A stretch of 43,695 nt of DNA from an uncultured Bacteroidales bacterium (GTDB taxonomy: Bacteria > Bacteroidota > Bacteroidia > Bacteroidales > Muribaculaceae). The stretch is from assembly GCA_949289215.1 (NCBI GenBank), contig CASENC010000027.1, positions 1 through 43,695 of the forward strand, read 5' to 3'. The notes under the pieces were generated by a model. It made no database searches and was not told the DNA's origin. It worked only from the letters and a program-made list of their open reading frames with translations. Below, piece after piece: positions 26,384 through 35,192 of this stretch (position 1 is the stretch's first letter; every line of letters begins with the position of its first letter). The translations under genes and the position numbers were made by a program.

Positions 26384-26409
26384 TAAAGACGCAAAATTTT
26401 GCGTCTCTA
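26384..26409. repeat. REP-like perfect palindrome
   Basis: agacgcaaaattttgcgtct (26387-26406) is a perfect 20-bp palindrome, flanked by gta and tac. Very similar palindromes (agagacgcaaaattttgcgtctct) occur, as I recall, as dispersed intergenic repeats in Bacteroidetes genomes, so this is probably one copy of such a family. It lies 55 nt after the mutarotase stop codon. Confidence 0.6.
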
Positions 26410-26438
26410 CAACCGCGTTATATCACATAAAACATTGT

Positions 26439-26501
26439 AAATAAGCCACCACTATTTTAGCGAAGATGTACACATCGTCTTCAAATAGTAGTGGCTGATT
26501 T
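26439..26501. terminator. long hairpin between convergent genes, probable terminator
   Basis: aaataagccaccactatttt and aaatagtagtggctgattt pair with few mismatches, with an inner stem gaagatg/cgtcttc. This gives a hairpin of about 63 nt between the mutarotase gene and purD. T-rich stretches on both sides would let it work in either direction. Confidence 0.68.
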
Positions 26502-26527
26502 ATGATGCACTCCCTGTGTGCAGGGCT

Positions 26528-27811
26528 TTATTTCAAGTCAAAGCCGATGTCACGGCGGAAATTCTTACCTTCAAAGTCAATTTTTTCGATATTGGCGTAT
26601 GATTTATGCAAAGCATCCTCCTTGCTGTCACCATACGAACTTACGGCAATCACTCGGCCCCCCGATGTAAGCAATGTGCCATCATCGGCTCTACGTGTCC
26701 CTGCATGGAACAAAATGCTGTCGGTAACCTGTTCGGTTCCTGTGATAGCCTTGCCCTTGGCATAGCTGCCGGGATATCCTGCCGAAACCGCCATTACGGT
26801 AGTGGCATATCGGCTGTCGATTTCGAGTTCCCTGTCGGTAAGAGTACCTGTCACCACGCCTTCAAGCAGGTCGAGCAGGTCGCTTGCTATGCGCAACATC
26901 ACCACTTCGGTTTCGGGGTCGCCCATTCTCACGTTATATTCTATCACGTATGGGTCGCCATCAACATTTATCAACCCCAGGAAAATAAATCCGCGATATG
27001 TTATCTCTTCCTGCTTCAAGCCGTTGATTGTGGGCTTTATGATACGCTCCTCCACCTTATGCATGAAATCGGCATCGGCAAAGCTCACAGGAGAAACAGC
27101 TCCCATTCCGCCGGTATTCGGGCCGGTATCACCCTCGCCAATGCGTTTGTAGTCTTTGGCCACCGGCAGTATCTTGTAGCTTGAACCATCGGTAAGCACG
27201 AAAACCGAACATTCTATTCCGCTCAGGAATTGCTCTATGACCACACGGCTCGATGATGCGCCAAACATTCCGCCAAGCATCGCGCGCAACTGCTCCTTGG
27301 CCTCGTTCAAATCGGGAACAATAAGCACGCCTTTCCCGGCTGCAAGCCCATCGGCCTTAAGCACATAAGGCGGCTTTTGGCTTTCAAGGAACTCAAAACC
27401 CTTGTCGATAGTGGTTGCATCAACGCTCAAATGGTCGGCCGTGGGTATGCCATGGCGCATCATGAATTCCTTGGCAAAATCCTTGCTGCCTTCGAGCCTT
27501 GCCCCCGCTTGTGACGGTCCCACCACCGGCACACCTTGCAATGCGGCATCGGCGGCAAAATAATCATAAATACCTGCCACAAGAGGGTCTTCGTTTCCCA
27601 CCACTACCATGTTCACGGCATTGGTGGTAACAAATTCCTTTATTGCGTCGAAATCAAGTGGTGACAAGTTGACATTCACCCCGTATTGCGATGTTCCGCC
27701 ATTGCCAGGCGCAATATACAACTTCTCCAACTTCGGGCTTTGTGCAAGTTTCCATGCCAAAGCCGATTCACGGCCACCCGAGCCTAACAATAATATAGTG
27801 TACTTTTTCAT
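26528..27811 (-). CDS. purD: phosphoribosylamine-glycine ligase
   Basis: A 427-residue cytoplasmic enzyme of purine synthesis that joins phosphoribosylamine and glycine with ATP. The N-domain has [17 protein letters not shown]. The ATP-grasp part has [49 protein letters not shown] and the metal-binding [15 protein letters not shown]. Length is normal. It follows the rRNA methyltransferase gene by 12 nt, so it is the last gene of a cysE-methyltransferase-purD operon. Confidence 0.98.
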   Translation of the reverse strand: MKKYTILLLGSGGRESALAWKLAQSPKLEKLYIAPGNGGTSQYGVNVNLSPLDFDAIKEFVTTNAVNMVVVGNEDPLVAGIYDYFAADAALQGVPVVGPSQAGARLEGSKDFAKEFMMRHGIPTADHLSVDATTIDKGFEFLESQKPPYVLKADGLAAGKGVLIVPDLNEAKEQLRAMLGGMFGASSSRVVIEQFLSGIECSVFVLTDGSSYKILPVAKDYKRIGEGDTGPNTGGMGAVSPVSFADADFMHKVEERIIKPTINGLKQEEITYRGFIFLGLINVDGDPYVIEYNVRMGDPETEVVMLRIASDLLDLLEGVVTGTLTDRELEIDSRYATTVMAVSAGYPGSYAKGKAITGTEQVTDSILFHAGTRRADDGTLLTSGGRVIAVSSYGDSKEDALHKSYANIEKIDFEGKNFRRDIGFDLK

Positions 27812-27823
27812 TGTAGCTTGATT

Positions 27824-29485
27824 TTATTCGTTTTCGTTTCCTTTATTCTCTTCAGGCAAATCGGTACGTCGCCAGCTGTTGCGCCGTCCGTGTATGATGG
27901 GTTGCTCCTTGTCGGCCGAAAGTTGCGGTTGTCTGAATTTAACTATACGGCTTGTACGAGCCTCGTTATGCTCTTGTTCCCGTTGCTGTCCCGCATTATT
28001 GTCACCGGTTTCGGAACGCCGCGATTGGCGTTCTTCATCACCCATTCGCTTGTTACGGCGAGACTCTTCCTCACGGCGACGTTCATGATATGGCTTGCGC
28101 AATTTTTCTTCAAGGGCATTTTTGGGTTTCCCTTCGGTATGGAATCGGGATTTGCGTTCACGGCGTTCACCTTCCTTGCGGTTACCGTCACCATCTTCCC
28201 TGCGCCACTTGTTAACACGGGGTTTTTCTCCATTTTTGTCATCCTTAAACGTAGGTTCAAATTCACGGCGGCGATATTCCGGTTTCCTTTCTCCCTTGAA
28301 CTCTTCGTTCTTAACACTTCGGCCTTCTTTGCGGAATTCGGCATATGTTCCTTCAAATATCACATACTCACGCAATTCGCATTCTAGTGCACCGTTGTAT
28401 AACGGGAATTTCAACGACGGTTTAAGGCCTATGGAATCGAGCAACTCGGTATTGTAACCAATAACCCATGCCTTGTACCCCTTGAACACCCTTTTCAGTT
28501 TCTCGCCAAGTGTGCGGTACAACCCCTCCATGTCTTCCACGGCAATGCGTTCTCCATATGGAGGATTGGTTACAAGTATTCCGCCTTCATGAGCCACTTC
28601 TTCTATATTTTGCAACGGCTGAGCCTTTAATTCTATATATTTCCCCACCGATGCACTCTTGATGTTGCGCGAAGCTATATCTATGGCCTTTGGAGAAATG
28701 TCCGAGCCGTAGATTTTATTGGTAAACGGACGCTCATGGCTGTCGTCGTTATAAATTTCTTCAAACAATTCATGGTCGAAGTCGGGCCAACGTTCAAAGG
28801 CGAAATTCGACCTGAAAATGCCCGGATTAATATTGGCTGCGATGAGAGCCGCCTCGATAAGGAATGTTCCGGAACCGCACATCGGGTCAACAAAGTCGGT
28901 CTCGCCATGCCATCCGGCAAGCATAATTATACCGGCGGCAAGCACTTCGTTGATGGGAGCCTCGGTTTGTGCAACACGATAACCGCGCTTGTGCAACGAC
29001 TCTCCCGAACTGTCCAACGACAATATAACTTCGTTGTCCGAAATATGCACGTCAAACATGAAATCGGCATTATTCAACCTTATCGACGGACGCTTGCCAT
29101 ATTTCTCGGTGAAATAATCGGCTATGGCATCTTTCACCCGGTAAGTTACAAACCTGCTGTGGCGGAATTTCTCGCTGAATACCGTCGCGTCAATCGAGAA
29201 TGTTTGCGACGGATTTATATAACTATCCCACGCAAAATCCTTTACGGCATTATACAGCTCGTCGGCATCTTGCGCATAAAATTTATATATTGGCTTCAAT
29301 ATCCTGAGTGCCGTGCGGCAACTTATGTTGGCACGGTACAGCACGGCAAGATCACCCACAAACGACACCATGCGGTTGCCAGGTTCTACATTTTCGGCTC
29401 CTAATTGCTTCAATTCTTCGGCCAATACGTTCTCAAGCCCCTTAAACGTCTTGGCCACCATTTCAAATTTGCTACTTATCATCAC
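27824..29485 (-). CDS. THUMP-domain RNA methyltransferase (RlmL-like) with a long charged tail
   Basis: A 553-residue protein. Residues 8-165 form the ferredoxin-like and THUMP RNA-binding region. Residues 180-380 form a Rossmann methyltransferase with VDPMCGSGTFLIEAAL (SAM binding) and VTNPPYGERI (NPPY catalytic motif), as in enzymes that make m2G2445 in 23S rRNA. After about residue 388 comes a roughly 165-residue tail almost entirely of Arg, Lys, Glu, Asp, Gly and Asn (for example REDGDGNRKEGERRERK), predicted to be disordered and probably RNA-binding. The start overlaps the end of cysE by 14 nt, which suggests coupled translation. RlmK-type second domain is absent. Confidence 0.93.
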   Translation of the reverse strand: MMISSKFEMVAKTFKGLENVLAEELKQLGAENVEPGNRMVSFVGDLAVLYRANISCRTALRILKPIYKFYAQDADELYNAVKDFAWDSYINPSQTFSIDATVFSEKFRHSRFVTYRVKDAIADYFTEKYGKRPSIRLNNADFMFDVHISDNEVILSLDSSGESLHKRGYRVAQTEAPINEVLAAGIIMLAGWHGETDFVDPMCGSGTFLIEAALIAANINPGIFRSNFAFERWPDFDHELFEEIYNDDSHERPFTNKIYGSDISPKAIDIASRNIKSASVGKYIELKAQPLQNIEEVAHEGGILVTNPPYGERIAVEDMEGLYRTLGEKLKRVFKGYKAWVIGYNTELLDSIGLKPSLKFPLYNGALECELREYVIFEGTYAEFRKEGRSVKNEEFKGERKPEYRRREFEPTFKDDKNGEKPRVNKWRREDGDGNRKEGERRERKSRFHTEGKPKNALEEKLRKPYHERRREEESRRNKRMGDEERQSRRSETGDNNAGQQREQEHNEARTSRIVKFRQPQLSADKEQPIIHGRRNSWRRTDLPEENKGNENE

Positions 29486-30425
29486 TACCCTTTGACGCGT
29501 ATGTAATCTTATTGTTGTTATTTGCTTTTGCTTGTGTCAGCCGTTCACCGGGGGCGACATCGGCGGTCACCCAAATGTTACCGCCAATTACGGCATTGTC
29601 GCCAATGGTGATACGCCCCAGTATCGAGGCATTGGAATATATTATCACATTATTCCCTATTATGGGATGGCGTGGAATACCCTTGATGGGATTGTTATTT
29701 TCGTCAAGATCGAAACTCTTGGCACCAAGCGTCACACCTTGGTAAAGTTTCACGTTATTGCCAATGATTGATGTCGCACCTATAACCACGCCCGTACCAT
29801 GGTCTATGGCGAAATGGTGCCCTATCTGTGCTCCCGGGTGTATGTCGATGCCCGTTTCGGAATGTGCCATCTCGCTTATCATGCGCGGTATGATGGGAAT
29901 GCCTTCGACCAGCAATTCATGAGCTATGCGATGATTGATTATGGCCTTGATGGCCGGATAGCAATATATCACTTCCTCGTGGCTTGTGGCAGCCGGGTCG
30001 CCAAGGTATATGGCTTCGACATCGGTATGCAACAGACGGCGCAATTCGGGCAACCGCTGCAAGAAACGCATTGTAACGTCTCGGGCTGTGCTTAACAGCG
30101 TTCCGAAGTCTTTCTCCTCGGTATTGCGGTATTTTTCGGCAAACATGAGCCCGGCTACGAGTTGGTTTTCAAGCAGGCATTTCAATCGTTCTACTTGCAA
30201 TCCCATCAGATATTCGAGGTTGAAAGCATTCACCTCATCTTTCCCAAAAAATCCCGGGAACAACACCGAGCGGCATAGCGTTACAAGCTCCTGTATAATA
30301 GGTTCTTGTGGCAAAGGCTCGAAGCCAAGGCGCAAGTGGCACATACGACACAGGCTATCCTTGTCGGACAGCTCGCTCACAGTGTGTTTTAAATCGGCCT
30401 CTACATATCTATGGGTCTGCATCAT
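29472..30425 (-). CDS. cysE: serine O-acetyltransferase
   Basis: A 317-residue cytoplasmic enzyme that makes O-acetylserine, the acceptor for sulphide in cysteine synthesis. The helical N-terminal part is longer than in E. coli CysE and fits the EpsC-like form. The C-terminal left-handed beta-helix has the expected segments: HRIAHELLVEGIPIIPRMIS, ETGIDIHPGAQIGHHFAIDH with the catalytic His, GTGVVIGATSIIGNNVKLYQ and GNNVIIYSNASILGRI. It heads an operon with an RNA methyltransferase and purD. A structured RNA with its own promoter and terminator lies about 115 nt upstream on the same strand. Confidence 0.94.
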   Translation of the reverse strand: MMQTHRYVEADLKHTVSELSDKDSLCRMCHLRLGFEPLPQEPIIQELVTLCRSVLFPGFFGKDEVNAFNLEYLMGLQVERLKCLLENQLVAGLMFAEKYRNTEEKDFGTLLSTARDVTMRFLQRLPELRRLLHTDVEAIYLGDPAATSHEEVIYCYPAIKAIINHRIAHELLVEGIPIIPRMISEMAHSETGIDIHPGAQIGHHFAIDHGTGVVIGATSIIGNNVKLYQGVTLGAKSFDLDENNNPIKGIPRHPIIGNNVIIYSNASILGRITIGDNAVIGGNIWVTADVAPGERLTQAKANNNNKITYASKGSDDK

Positions 30426-30448
30426 AAGTGATTGTAATTTTGCTTATG

Positions 30449-30456
30449 CAAAGATA
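30449..30456 (-). promoter_or_regulatory. -7 element of the cysE operon
   Basis: TATCTTTG on the minus strand (plus CAAAGATA). The start point would be near 30442, about 17 nt before the cysE ATG. The -33 element is not clear. It implies cysE need not be transcribed through the upstream RNA. Confidence 0.5.
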
Positions 30457-30539
30457 CTACGTTTGTGTCTAAAAGACGAAAAAATGAATTAAAATTGAGT
30501 TGTGACCAAATTTTTAGTCGGCTGTGCGTTTTATGTAAT

Positions 30540-30686
30540 AAAAAATGAGCAACCGACCCGAAAGCCGAATTGCTCATCTCCTCTCTCCACTTGCGGCTCG
30601 GTGGGATGCCCGACATCCCTTGCTGCCCACAACCTGCATATAGGTTGTTGCATCGGCCTGTGGTAAAACCACGTTCTTAAATTGAC
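30540..30686 (-). ncRNA. structured noncoding RNA candidate
   Basis: A full-consensus promoter (30692-30722) is followed by about 145 nt without a credible gene, ending in a hairpin with a U tail. The terminator stem is gagcaattcggc with the matching gtcggttgctc around tttcggg, then TTTTTTA, on the minus strand (plus about 30540-30576). The body can fold into gtgg/ccac, aacaacct/aggttgt and gggatg/catccc hairpins inside a ccac/gtgg closing stem, like a multi-branch junction. It is not SRP RNA, tmRNA, RNase P RNA or any riboswitch I recognise. It lies between pgeF and cysE on their strand, so an abundant trans-acting RNA or a terminated leader are both possible. Confidence 0.62.
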
Positions 30687-30691
30687 GGGTG

Positions 30692-30722
30692 CAAAGGTAG
30701 GCATTTCTTTGCTTAATGCAAA
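30692..30722 (-). promoter_or_regulatory. promoter of the structured RNA
   Basis: On the minus strand, TTTG (plus 30719-30722), 19 nt, TACCTTTG (plus 30692-30699). Full consensus match with ideal spacing; start point near 30686. Confidence 0.75.
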
Positions 30723-30760
30723 AGATATATCGATTTATTAACATTTGTTGGCTGTATTTG

Positions 30761-31543
30761 CTAAAGGAGCATGATGCCTGAGAATGTTCGGCCTGAGCTG
30801 ACACCCATGCGCCGTGCCGAGAAATAATTGCCCGAAGGGTCGTGCCGTGAGCATCGCCCGTCGGTGAAAATCATCTCCGGGGCAATCCCACATTCCGTCA
30901 GCAGGCAGCGATTGGCGGCCTGTAAGTCGATATGGGCTTTGCCGGTGGCCGGGTTCCGTGTGATGATTTCGCCGTCAAGCCGGGCAGCAGCAAAAGCATC
31001 GGCCACTTCATCGCCAACTTCAAAACATCGTGGACAAATGGATACACCTATATAAGCGGCAAATTTTTCCCCTCCGGCCTGTTGCATCAGTTTCACGGTT
31101 TTCGCCGCGATTTTTGCGAGTGTTCCACGCCACCCGGCATGGATTGCGGCAGCAAGCCGCGCACCTTGGTAGGAGTATATCAGTATAGGGACACAATCTG
31201 CGGTATTTACTCCGATTGCAACTTTCCGTCTGGAGGTTATAATTCCGTCAACCCCATCAAGCAGGAGGGTTCGGGCTTCATCGTGAAGTGCAAAGAAATT
31301 GTCGTCAAGTATCGTTATCTTGTCGCCGTGCACCTGTCGCGGTTGGATGATGTGGGTGGGCGCAATGCCAAGTTCAGCGGCAAGTGTGGTGCGGCAATCC
31401 CGGTAATGTTCGGGAATGTCGCCGGTATAGTCGCACACCGAAAAACCGCTGTAAGGATCGTCGTTATGGCTGCCTCTTAGGGTGATGAAATCAAGTACTC
31501 CGTCAAACAGTTCACACAGGCGGCCGCGCTCAACGTTCATCAT
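30761..31543 (-). CDS. pgeF: peptidoglycan editing factor / polyphenol oxidase family protein
   Basis: A 260-residue protein of the YfiH (Cu-oxidase_4) family. The three metal-site segments are present: RQVHGDKI (His), [12 protein letters not shown] (Cys) and [14 protein letters not shown] (His). In E. coli the family member removes wrongly incorporated residues (L-Ser in place of L-Ala) from UDP-MurNAc precursors; others were reported as laccase-like or as purine nucleoside enzymes. A longer reading frame extends upstream to 31648, but it would lie inside obgE. The start MMNVERG at 31543 overlaps the obgE stop by 14 nt and gives a normal length. Co-transcribed with obgE. Confidence 0.92.
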   Translation of the reverse strand: MMNVERGRLCELFDGVLDFITLRGSHNDDPYSGFSVCDYTGDIPEHYRDCRTTLAAELGIAPTHIIQPRQVHGDKITILDDNFFALHDEARTLLLDGVDGIITSRRKVAIGVNTADCVPILIYSYQGARLAAAIHAGWRGTLAKIAAKTVKLMQQAGGEKFAAYIGVSICPRCFEVGDEVADAFAAARLDGEIITRNPATGKAHIDLQAANRCLLTECGIAPEMIFTDGRCSRHDPSGNYFSARRMGVSSGRTFSGIMLL

Positions 31544-32726
31544 CGGTGCCGTATTCAAACTCTTTTTCGTTCCAGTGGTCCTCATCTTGCATTCGGCCAC
31601 CCATGTCGGGAGCCTCCTCGTCTTCAAAATCTTCGATGGGTGCTTCACTGAATATGAATTCGTCTTCTTCCCTCACACGGTGACGCTCGTCGAGGTCGCG
31701 GTGTGTTATTTTGGTGGGTATGCGGTTGTTCTCATCGTTGATTTCACGCCACAGCAAGTCTTTGAGTTCAAGTAGTCCCATTCCGGCCACAGCCGATATG
31801 AAAACTGTCTGGACCCCGTCGGGCAGATGGTTTTGGCGAATACCGTCCATCAATTCGTCGTCGAGCAAGTCGCATTTGGTGATGGCAAGCACACGCGGCT
31901 TGTCGGCAAGGTCGGGATTGAATGTGGCAAGTTCGTTGCACAGCACGTCATATTCGTGGCGAATGTCATCGCTGTCGGCAGGTATCATGAACAGCAATAC
32001 CGCATTGCGCTCGATGTGGCGCAGGAAGCGCAATCCCAGGCCACGCCCTTCACTTGCGCCCTCGATTATTCCCGGAATATCGGCCATTACAAATGATCGG
32101 CGGTCGCGATACTCCACTATGCCAAGGTTGGGTTCGAGTGTGGTAAACGGGTAGTTGGCTATTTTGGGCTTGGCTGCCGACACAGCCGCCAGCAATGTTG
32201 ATTTGCCTGCATTAGGGAAACCCACAAGCCCCACATCGGCAAGCAGTTTCAATTCCAGGATTATGGCTTTTTCAATTCCAGGCTCTCCCGGTTGTGCGTA
32301 ACGCGGGGTGCGGTTGGTAGCACTCTTGAACTGCCAGTTACCCAGGCCGCCACGGCCGCCTTTCAGCAATTTTATTTCTTCACCGTCTTCGGTTACGTCG
32401 CACAGGAATTCGCCTGTTTCGGCATCATACACGGCTGTGCCGCATGGAACTTCTATCCAGCGGTCTTCACCGTCACGGCCGGTGCTGCGGTTGGCTCCGC
32501 CCGCCTGTCCGTTGGTGGCAAATACGTGCCGCATATATTTCAAGTGCAACAGCGTCCACAGGTTGCGGTTGCCGCGCAATATCACGTGTCCGCCGCGGCC
32601 GCCATCGCCACCGTCGGGGCCACCCTTGGGTATGTATTTTGCACGGTGGAAGTGCAACGAACCTGCGCCACCGCGTCCCGAACGGCAAAATATTTTCACA
32701 TAATCGATAAAATTAGAACCTGCCAT
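31530..32726 (-). CDS. obgE: Obg family GTPase
   Basis: A 398-residue ribosome-associated GTPase. The glycine-rich Obg fold (residues 1-158) starts [17 protein letters not shown] and has [14 protein letters not shown]. The G domain has GFPNAGKST (G1), the NYPFTT switch, DIPGI (G3) and TKCD (G4). The last ~60 residues are acidic ([12 protein letters not shown]). The ATG at 32726 is used because Obg proteins start so and because the promoter -7 element (32749-32756) lies downstream of the earlier ATG 32762. It overlaps pgeF at its 3' end. Confidence 0.97.
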   Translation of the reverse strand: MAGSNFIDYVKIFCRSGRGGAGSLHFHRAKYIPKGGPDGGDGGRGGHVILRGNRNLWTLLHLKYMRHVFATNGQAGGANRSTGRDGEDRWIEVPCGTAVYDAETGEFLCDVTEDGEEIKLLKGGRGGLGNWQFKSATNRTPRYAQPGEPGIEKAIILELKLLADVGLVGFPNAGKSTLLAAVSAAKPKIANYPFTTLEPNLGIVEYRDRRSFVMADIPGIIEGASEGRGLGLRFLRHIERNAVLLFMIPADSDDIRHEYDVLCNELATFNPDLADKPRVLAITKCDLLDDELMDGIRQNHLPDGVQTVFISAVAGMGLLELKDLLWREINDENNRIPTKITHRDLDERHRVREEDEFIFSEAPIEDFEDEEAPDMGGRMQDEDHWNEKEFEYGTDDER

Positions 32727-32748
32727 AATCGTAAAAAATTTCAAGGTG

Positions 32749-32756
32749 CAAAGATA
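32749..32756 (-). promoter_or_regulatory. -7 element of obgE
   Basis: TATCTTTG on the minus strand, a full match. The start point would be near 32742, about 16 nt before ATG 32726. The -33 element is unclear. Confidence 0.5.
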
Positions 32757-32784
32757 GTGCAAAAAAGTGAGATACTACCTGAAA

Positions 32785-34413
32785 TCACTTAAATGATAAC
32801 CATTTTAAGGTAAAGCAATCGATATCGGGAGCCCAACCGAAATTGTTCCCCATGCGTATATTGTTGTATCCGGCCTTTAAAGTAATCGGTATTGTAATAG
32901 TGGCTACACTATCTTCACCGCCTGAAAGCAAACCGGCCGATTCATGCCGTTTTCCATTAACCCATATTTCCAATTTGCGTTGAATCGGCGAACAATAATG
33001 TATCGTCATTTCATATTCGCCACCTTGCTCACTGTACACCTCTTTCCATTCGGCATAATTTTCCATGCTTCCTCCCAAATAGCGCACTTTCATGCCACCC
33101 GAACACTCGGAAGAAGGAGCATAAAGAATTTGTTTCGGTTTCTTGGCCAAATCGTTGAAACAAGGCAGATATGCCCACTCCGCTTCATATCGGTCGGCTT
33201 CAGTTCGCTTTTCGGCCTCCATTCGGCAAATCAATATACCATGCGGCGGTACAGTATAGTTGCAAGTGTCGGAAGTTATATCTTCCAAGTCCATTCCTTT
33301 TACCAAATCACGAACTTTTACCTTGCCACAAAGCTCAAAAGCCTGCAGCAGAGTGTGAAATTCATGCACACTGTCCGAGGCGTTGCAGAATGCCACGGCA
33401 CGGACATTTCCATGTTTTTGCTCAATATCTTTTACCAATACGTAACAGTCTTTGTCACGTTGTACCACATAAGCCTGAAGTCCTAATCTATCCTGGTTCA
33501 AAGCTATAAGCTCCTTGTTTTTCAGCAGGGAAAGCGAAGCCTCGGGTATTGAAGTCAGGTCACAACCTATTAGCAACGGAGAACTCATGATGCACCACAC
33601 ACCGAAGTGCACCTCTTCTTCGGAAGGAGCAAGCCCACGTCCTATTTCCAGCATATCCATATCATTGTAATGCCCTTCGCCTGCATATGCCGAAAGATAC
33701 AGATTTTTCTCGATAATGTGTTTCACCGAAGCCCAGTTGGGGCGTATGTCGTGGCTGATGCGCCAAGAACGTGCCAATTTTTTTGCCCAAGTACCCGGAA
33801 AGGCCCAACGACAGATATTGACAGACACATCGGTACGTCCGGTATTCGCGATTGCTTTACTGATGGCAGTGTATCGCTCTTCTTCGTCCAATCCCAACTC
33901 CTGTGCACCACAATAGTCTATCTTGATAAAATCAAAATTCCACTCCTTCAGGTACAAATCCATGTCTTGCTGTTCGTGTCCGTACAGGCCTGCACCTACA
34001 CCATTATTGTCGTTATCGTAAATGGAGCCGCAAGTATTATCACCCGCATCCGAATATATACCGGCTTTTAACCCTAACGAATGGATATAATCAGACACTA
34101 CTTTCATACCATTAGGGAATCGCTCGGGGTGCGCATGCATTTTTCCTGATCCGTCACGGTATCCGAAGAAACCGTCATCTATATTAATATAAATGTAACC
34201 TGCATCTTTCAACCCTTGCGCAACTAAAGCATCGGCCTGTTTCTTAATCAATTCCTCATTGATGTTAACATGGTAAGTGTTCCATGAACTCCAACCCATC
34301 AGTGGAGGAGGGAAATCGGTTCCATTAAGTTCGTCTTCATGTGTGGTATTCAAGCAGGAACTTGTTGCCAATAAAAGGCACATTACCACACCTGTCAATA
34401 TTTGTTTATTCAT
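32785..34413 (-). CDS. glycoside hydrolase family 27 alpha-galactosidase, lipoprotein
   Basis: A 542-residue enzyme that removes terminal alpha-galactose from oligosaccharides. The lipoprotein signal ends CLLLATSSC (Cys20), so it is membrane-anchored. The GH27 barrel begins MGWSSWNTYH; the nucleophile is Asp166 in FIKIDYCG and the acid/base Asp222 in WRISHDI. The C-terminal part has a Greek-key domain and then about 130 residues resembling a carbohydrate-binding module (TIHYCSPIQRKLEIWVNGK, then AGYNNIRMGN). The ATG at 34413 rather than 34425 is used because the -7 element at 34433-34440 puts the start point close to 34426. It is not linked to SusC/D genes. Confidence 0.94.
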   Translation of the reverse strand: MNKQILTGVVMCLLLATSSCLNTTHEDELNGTDFPPPLMGWSSWNTYHVNINEELIKKQADALVAQGLKDAGYIYINIDDGFFGYRDGSGKMHAHPERFPNGMKVVSDYIHSLGLKAGIYSDAGDNTCGSIYDNDNNGVGAGLYGHEQQDMDLYLKEWNFDFIKIDYCGAQELGLDEEERYTAISKAIANTGRTDVSVNICRWAFPGTWAKKLARSWRISHDIRPNWASVKHIIEKNLYLSAYAGEGHYNDMDMLEIGRGLAPSEEEVHFGVWCIMSSPLLIGCDLTSIPEASLSLLKNKELIALNQDRLGLQAYVVQRDKDCYVLVKDIEQKHGNVRAVAFCNASDSVHEFHTLLQAFELCGKVKVRDLVKGMDLEDITSDTCNYTVPPHGILICRMEAEKRTEADRYEAEWAYLPCFNDLAKKPKQILYAPSSECSGGMKVRYLGGSMENYAEWKEVYSEQGGEYEMTIHYCSPIQRKLEIWVNGKRHESAGLLSGGEDSVATITIPITLKAGYNNIRMGNNFGWAPDIDCFTLKWLSFK

Positions 34414-34432
34414 TTGCAGTATCATATATGGA

Positions 34433-34440
34433 CAAAATTA
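34433..34440 (-). promoter_or_regulatory. -7 element of the GH27 gene
   Basis: TAATTTTG on the minus strand (plus CAAAATTA). It directly abuts the terminator hairpin of the upstream gene, and its T-rich sequence could also be the terminator tail. No clear -33 element. Confidence 0.35.
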
Positions 34441-34474
34441 AGAGGATGGCACACACATCGGGCCATCCCCTCTT
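34440..34474 (-). terminator. terminator of the PepSY-like gene
   Basis: aagaggatggc (34440-34450) pairs with gccatcccctctt (34462-34474), one bulge, 11-nt loop. It lies 22 nt beyond the stop codon of the upstream gene on the minus strand and is followed there by taattttg. Confidence 0.75.
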
Positions 34475-34495
34475 GTGCTTTATATAGTATTTCGT

Positions 34496-34945
34496 TTAAT
34501 CGTCATATTCCATTGTCAGGAAATTGCCATTGCGATCGAATTTCAGTTCCATGCGCGATGCAAGTTTTACCTCGTAACTGTCGAGATCGTCGGCATCATA
34601 GCTTATATTGGTAACTGCGATGCCCTTGAAATTGGCATCGAGATAAGTGGCTATAGCCTGCGGTATTACTTTGGTGGGAATGCCCTTGTAGTTCTGCACT
34701 TCTTCCCATTGTCCGCTGTGGCGGAATTCGATAGCTGTTCCGTCAGAAAGGAACACTTTATAGTCGGGGCGGAAAAAGTCGTCATCGACTGCGGCTGCCG
34801 TGATGGTTGCCGGAGCGAAATTCTTGATAAATGCCGTGGCTTCGGCCGGAAGTTCGGCTGCCTGGATAGGCTTGTCATCGGCCTGTGCATTGAATGCCAT
34901 CAATGCCGGGATTGCTAATAAAGCTGTCAAAATAAATCTTTTCAT
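34496..34945 (-). CDS. PepSY-like periplasmic protein
   Basis: A 149-residue exported protein (signal peptide ending AFNAQA, residue 22). The mature part holds two related units of about 60 residues. Each has a helix followed by strands with D-x-x-(Y)-x-V segments (FFRPDYKVFLSDGTAIEF and DSYEVKLASRMELKFDRNG) and then a W/F-x-x-(V/M). This is the Bacteroidetes PepSY-like family (PF11396), small periplasmic proteins of unknown role. It is a single gene between terminator and promoter elements. Confidence 0.85.
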   Translation of the reverse strand: MKRFILTALLAIPALMAFNAQADDKPIQAAELPAEATAFIKNFAPATITAAAVDDDFFRPDYKVFLSDGTAIEFRHSGQWEEVQNYKGIPTKVIPQAIATYLDANFKGIAVTNISYDADDLDSYEVKLASRMELKFDRNGNFLTMEYDD

Positions 34946-35020
34946 AATTCAATTTTTTTGTTAGGGTTAGTAGTTGCTAAAATTCATGGCACGAAACGAT
35001 GTTATTCTTACCAATATTGA

Positions 35021-35028
35021 CAAAGATA
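35021..35028 (-). promoter_or_regulatory. -7 element of the PepSY-like gene
   Basis: TATCTTTG on the minus strand (plus CAAAGATA), giving a leader of about 70 nt. No -33 element at the usual distance. Confidence 0.42.
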
Positions 35029-35121
35029 TTCAGTTGCAAATTAGCTGCTATTTAAAAGGGCTTAAAAATAATAAAACAACAATTAAACGAGTTTAATAAA
35101 TGTAGAATATGATAAATGCGG

Positions 35122-35153
35122 TTTGCTTTTTTTAGTGATTTTTGGCAACTTTG
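35122..35153 (+). promoter_or_regulatory. promoter of the membrane-kinase fusion gene
   Basis: TTTG (35122-35125), 20 nt, CAACTTTG (35146-35153): one mismatch in the -7 element and ideal spacing. The start point would be near 35160, 33 nt before the ATG. Confidence 0.55.
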
Positions 35154-35192
35154 TGAGGTAGGGAATAAAAATGTGATAAATATAGGTGATTT

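Noticed and set aside
26384-26501. A CRISPR array, suggested by closely spaced palindromes
   Set aside because: The two palindromes differ in sequence and there are no regularly spaced identical repeats or cas genes.
30422-30616. A 64-residue minus-strand frame before cysE
   Set aside because: It runs through a terminator hairpin and the cysE promoter; a gaggag-like sequence in front of an internal ATG is part of the structured RNA.
31544-31648. N-terminal extension of pgeF
   Set aside because: It lies wholly inside obgE in another frame, and YfiH-family proteins start near MNVERGRL.
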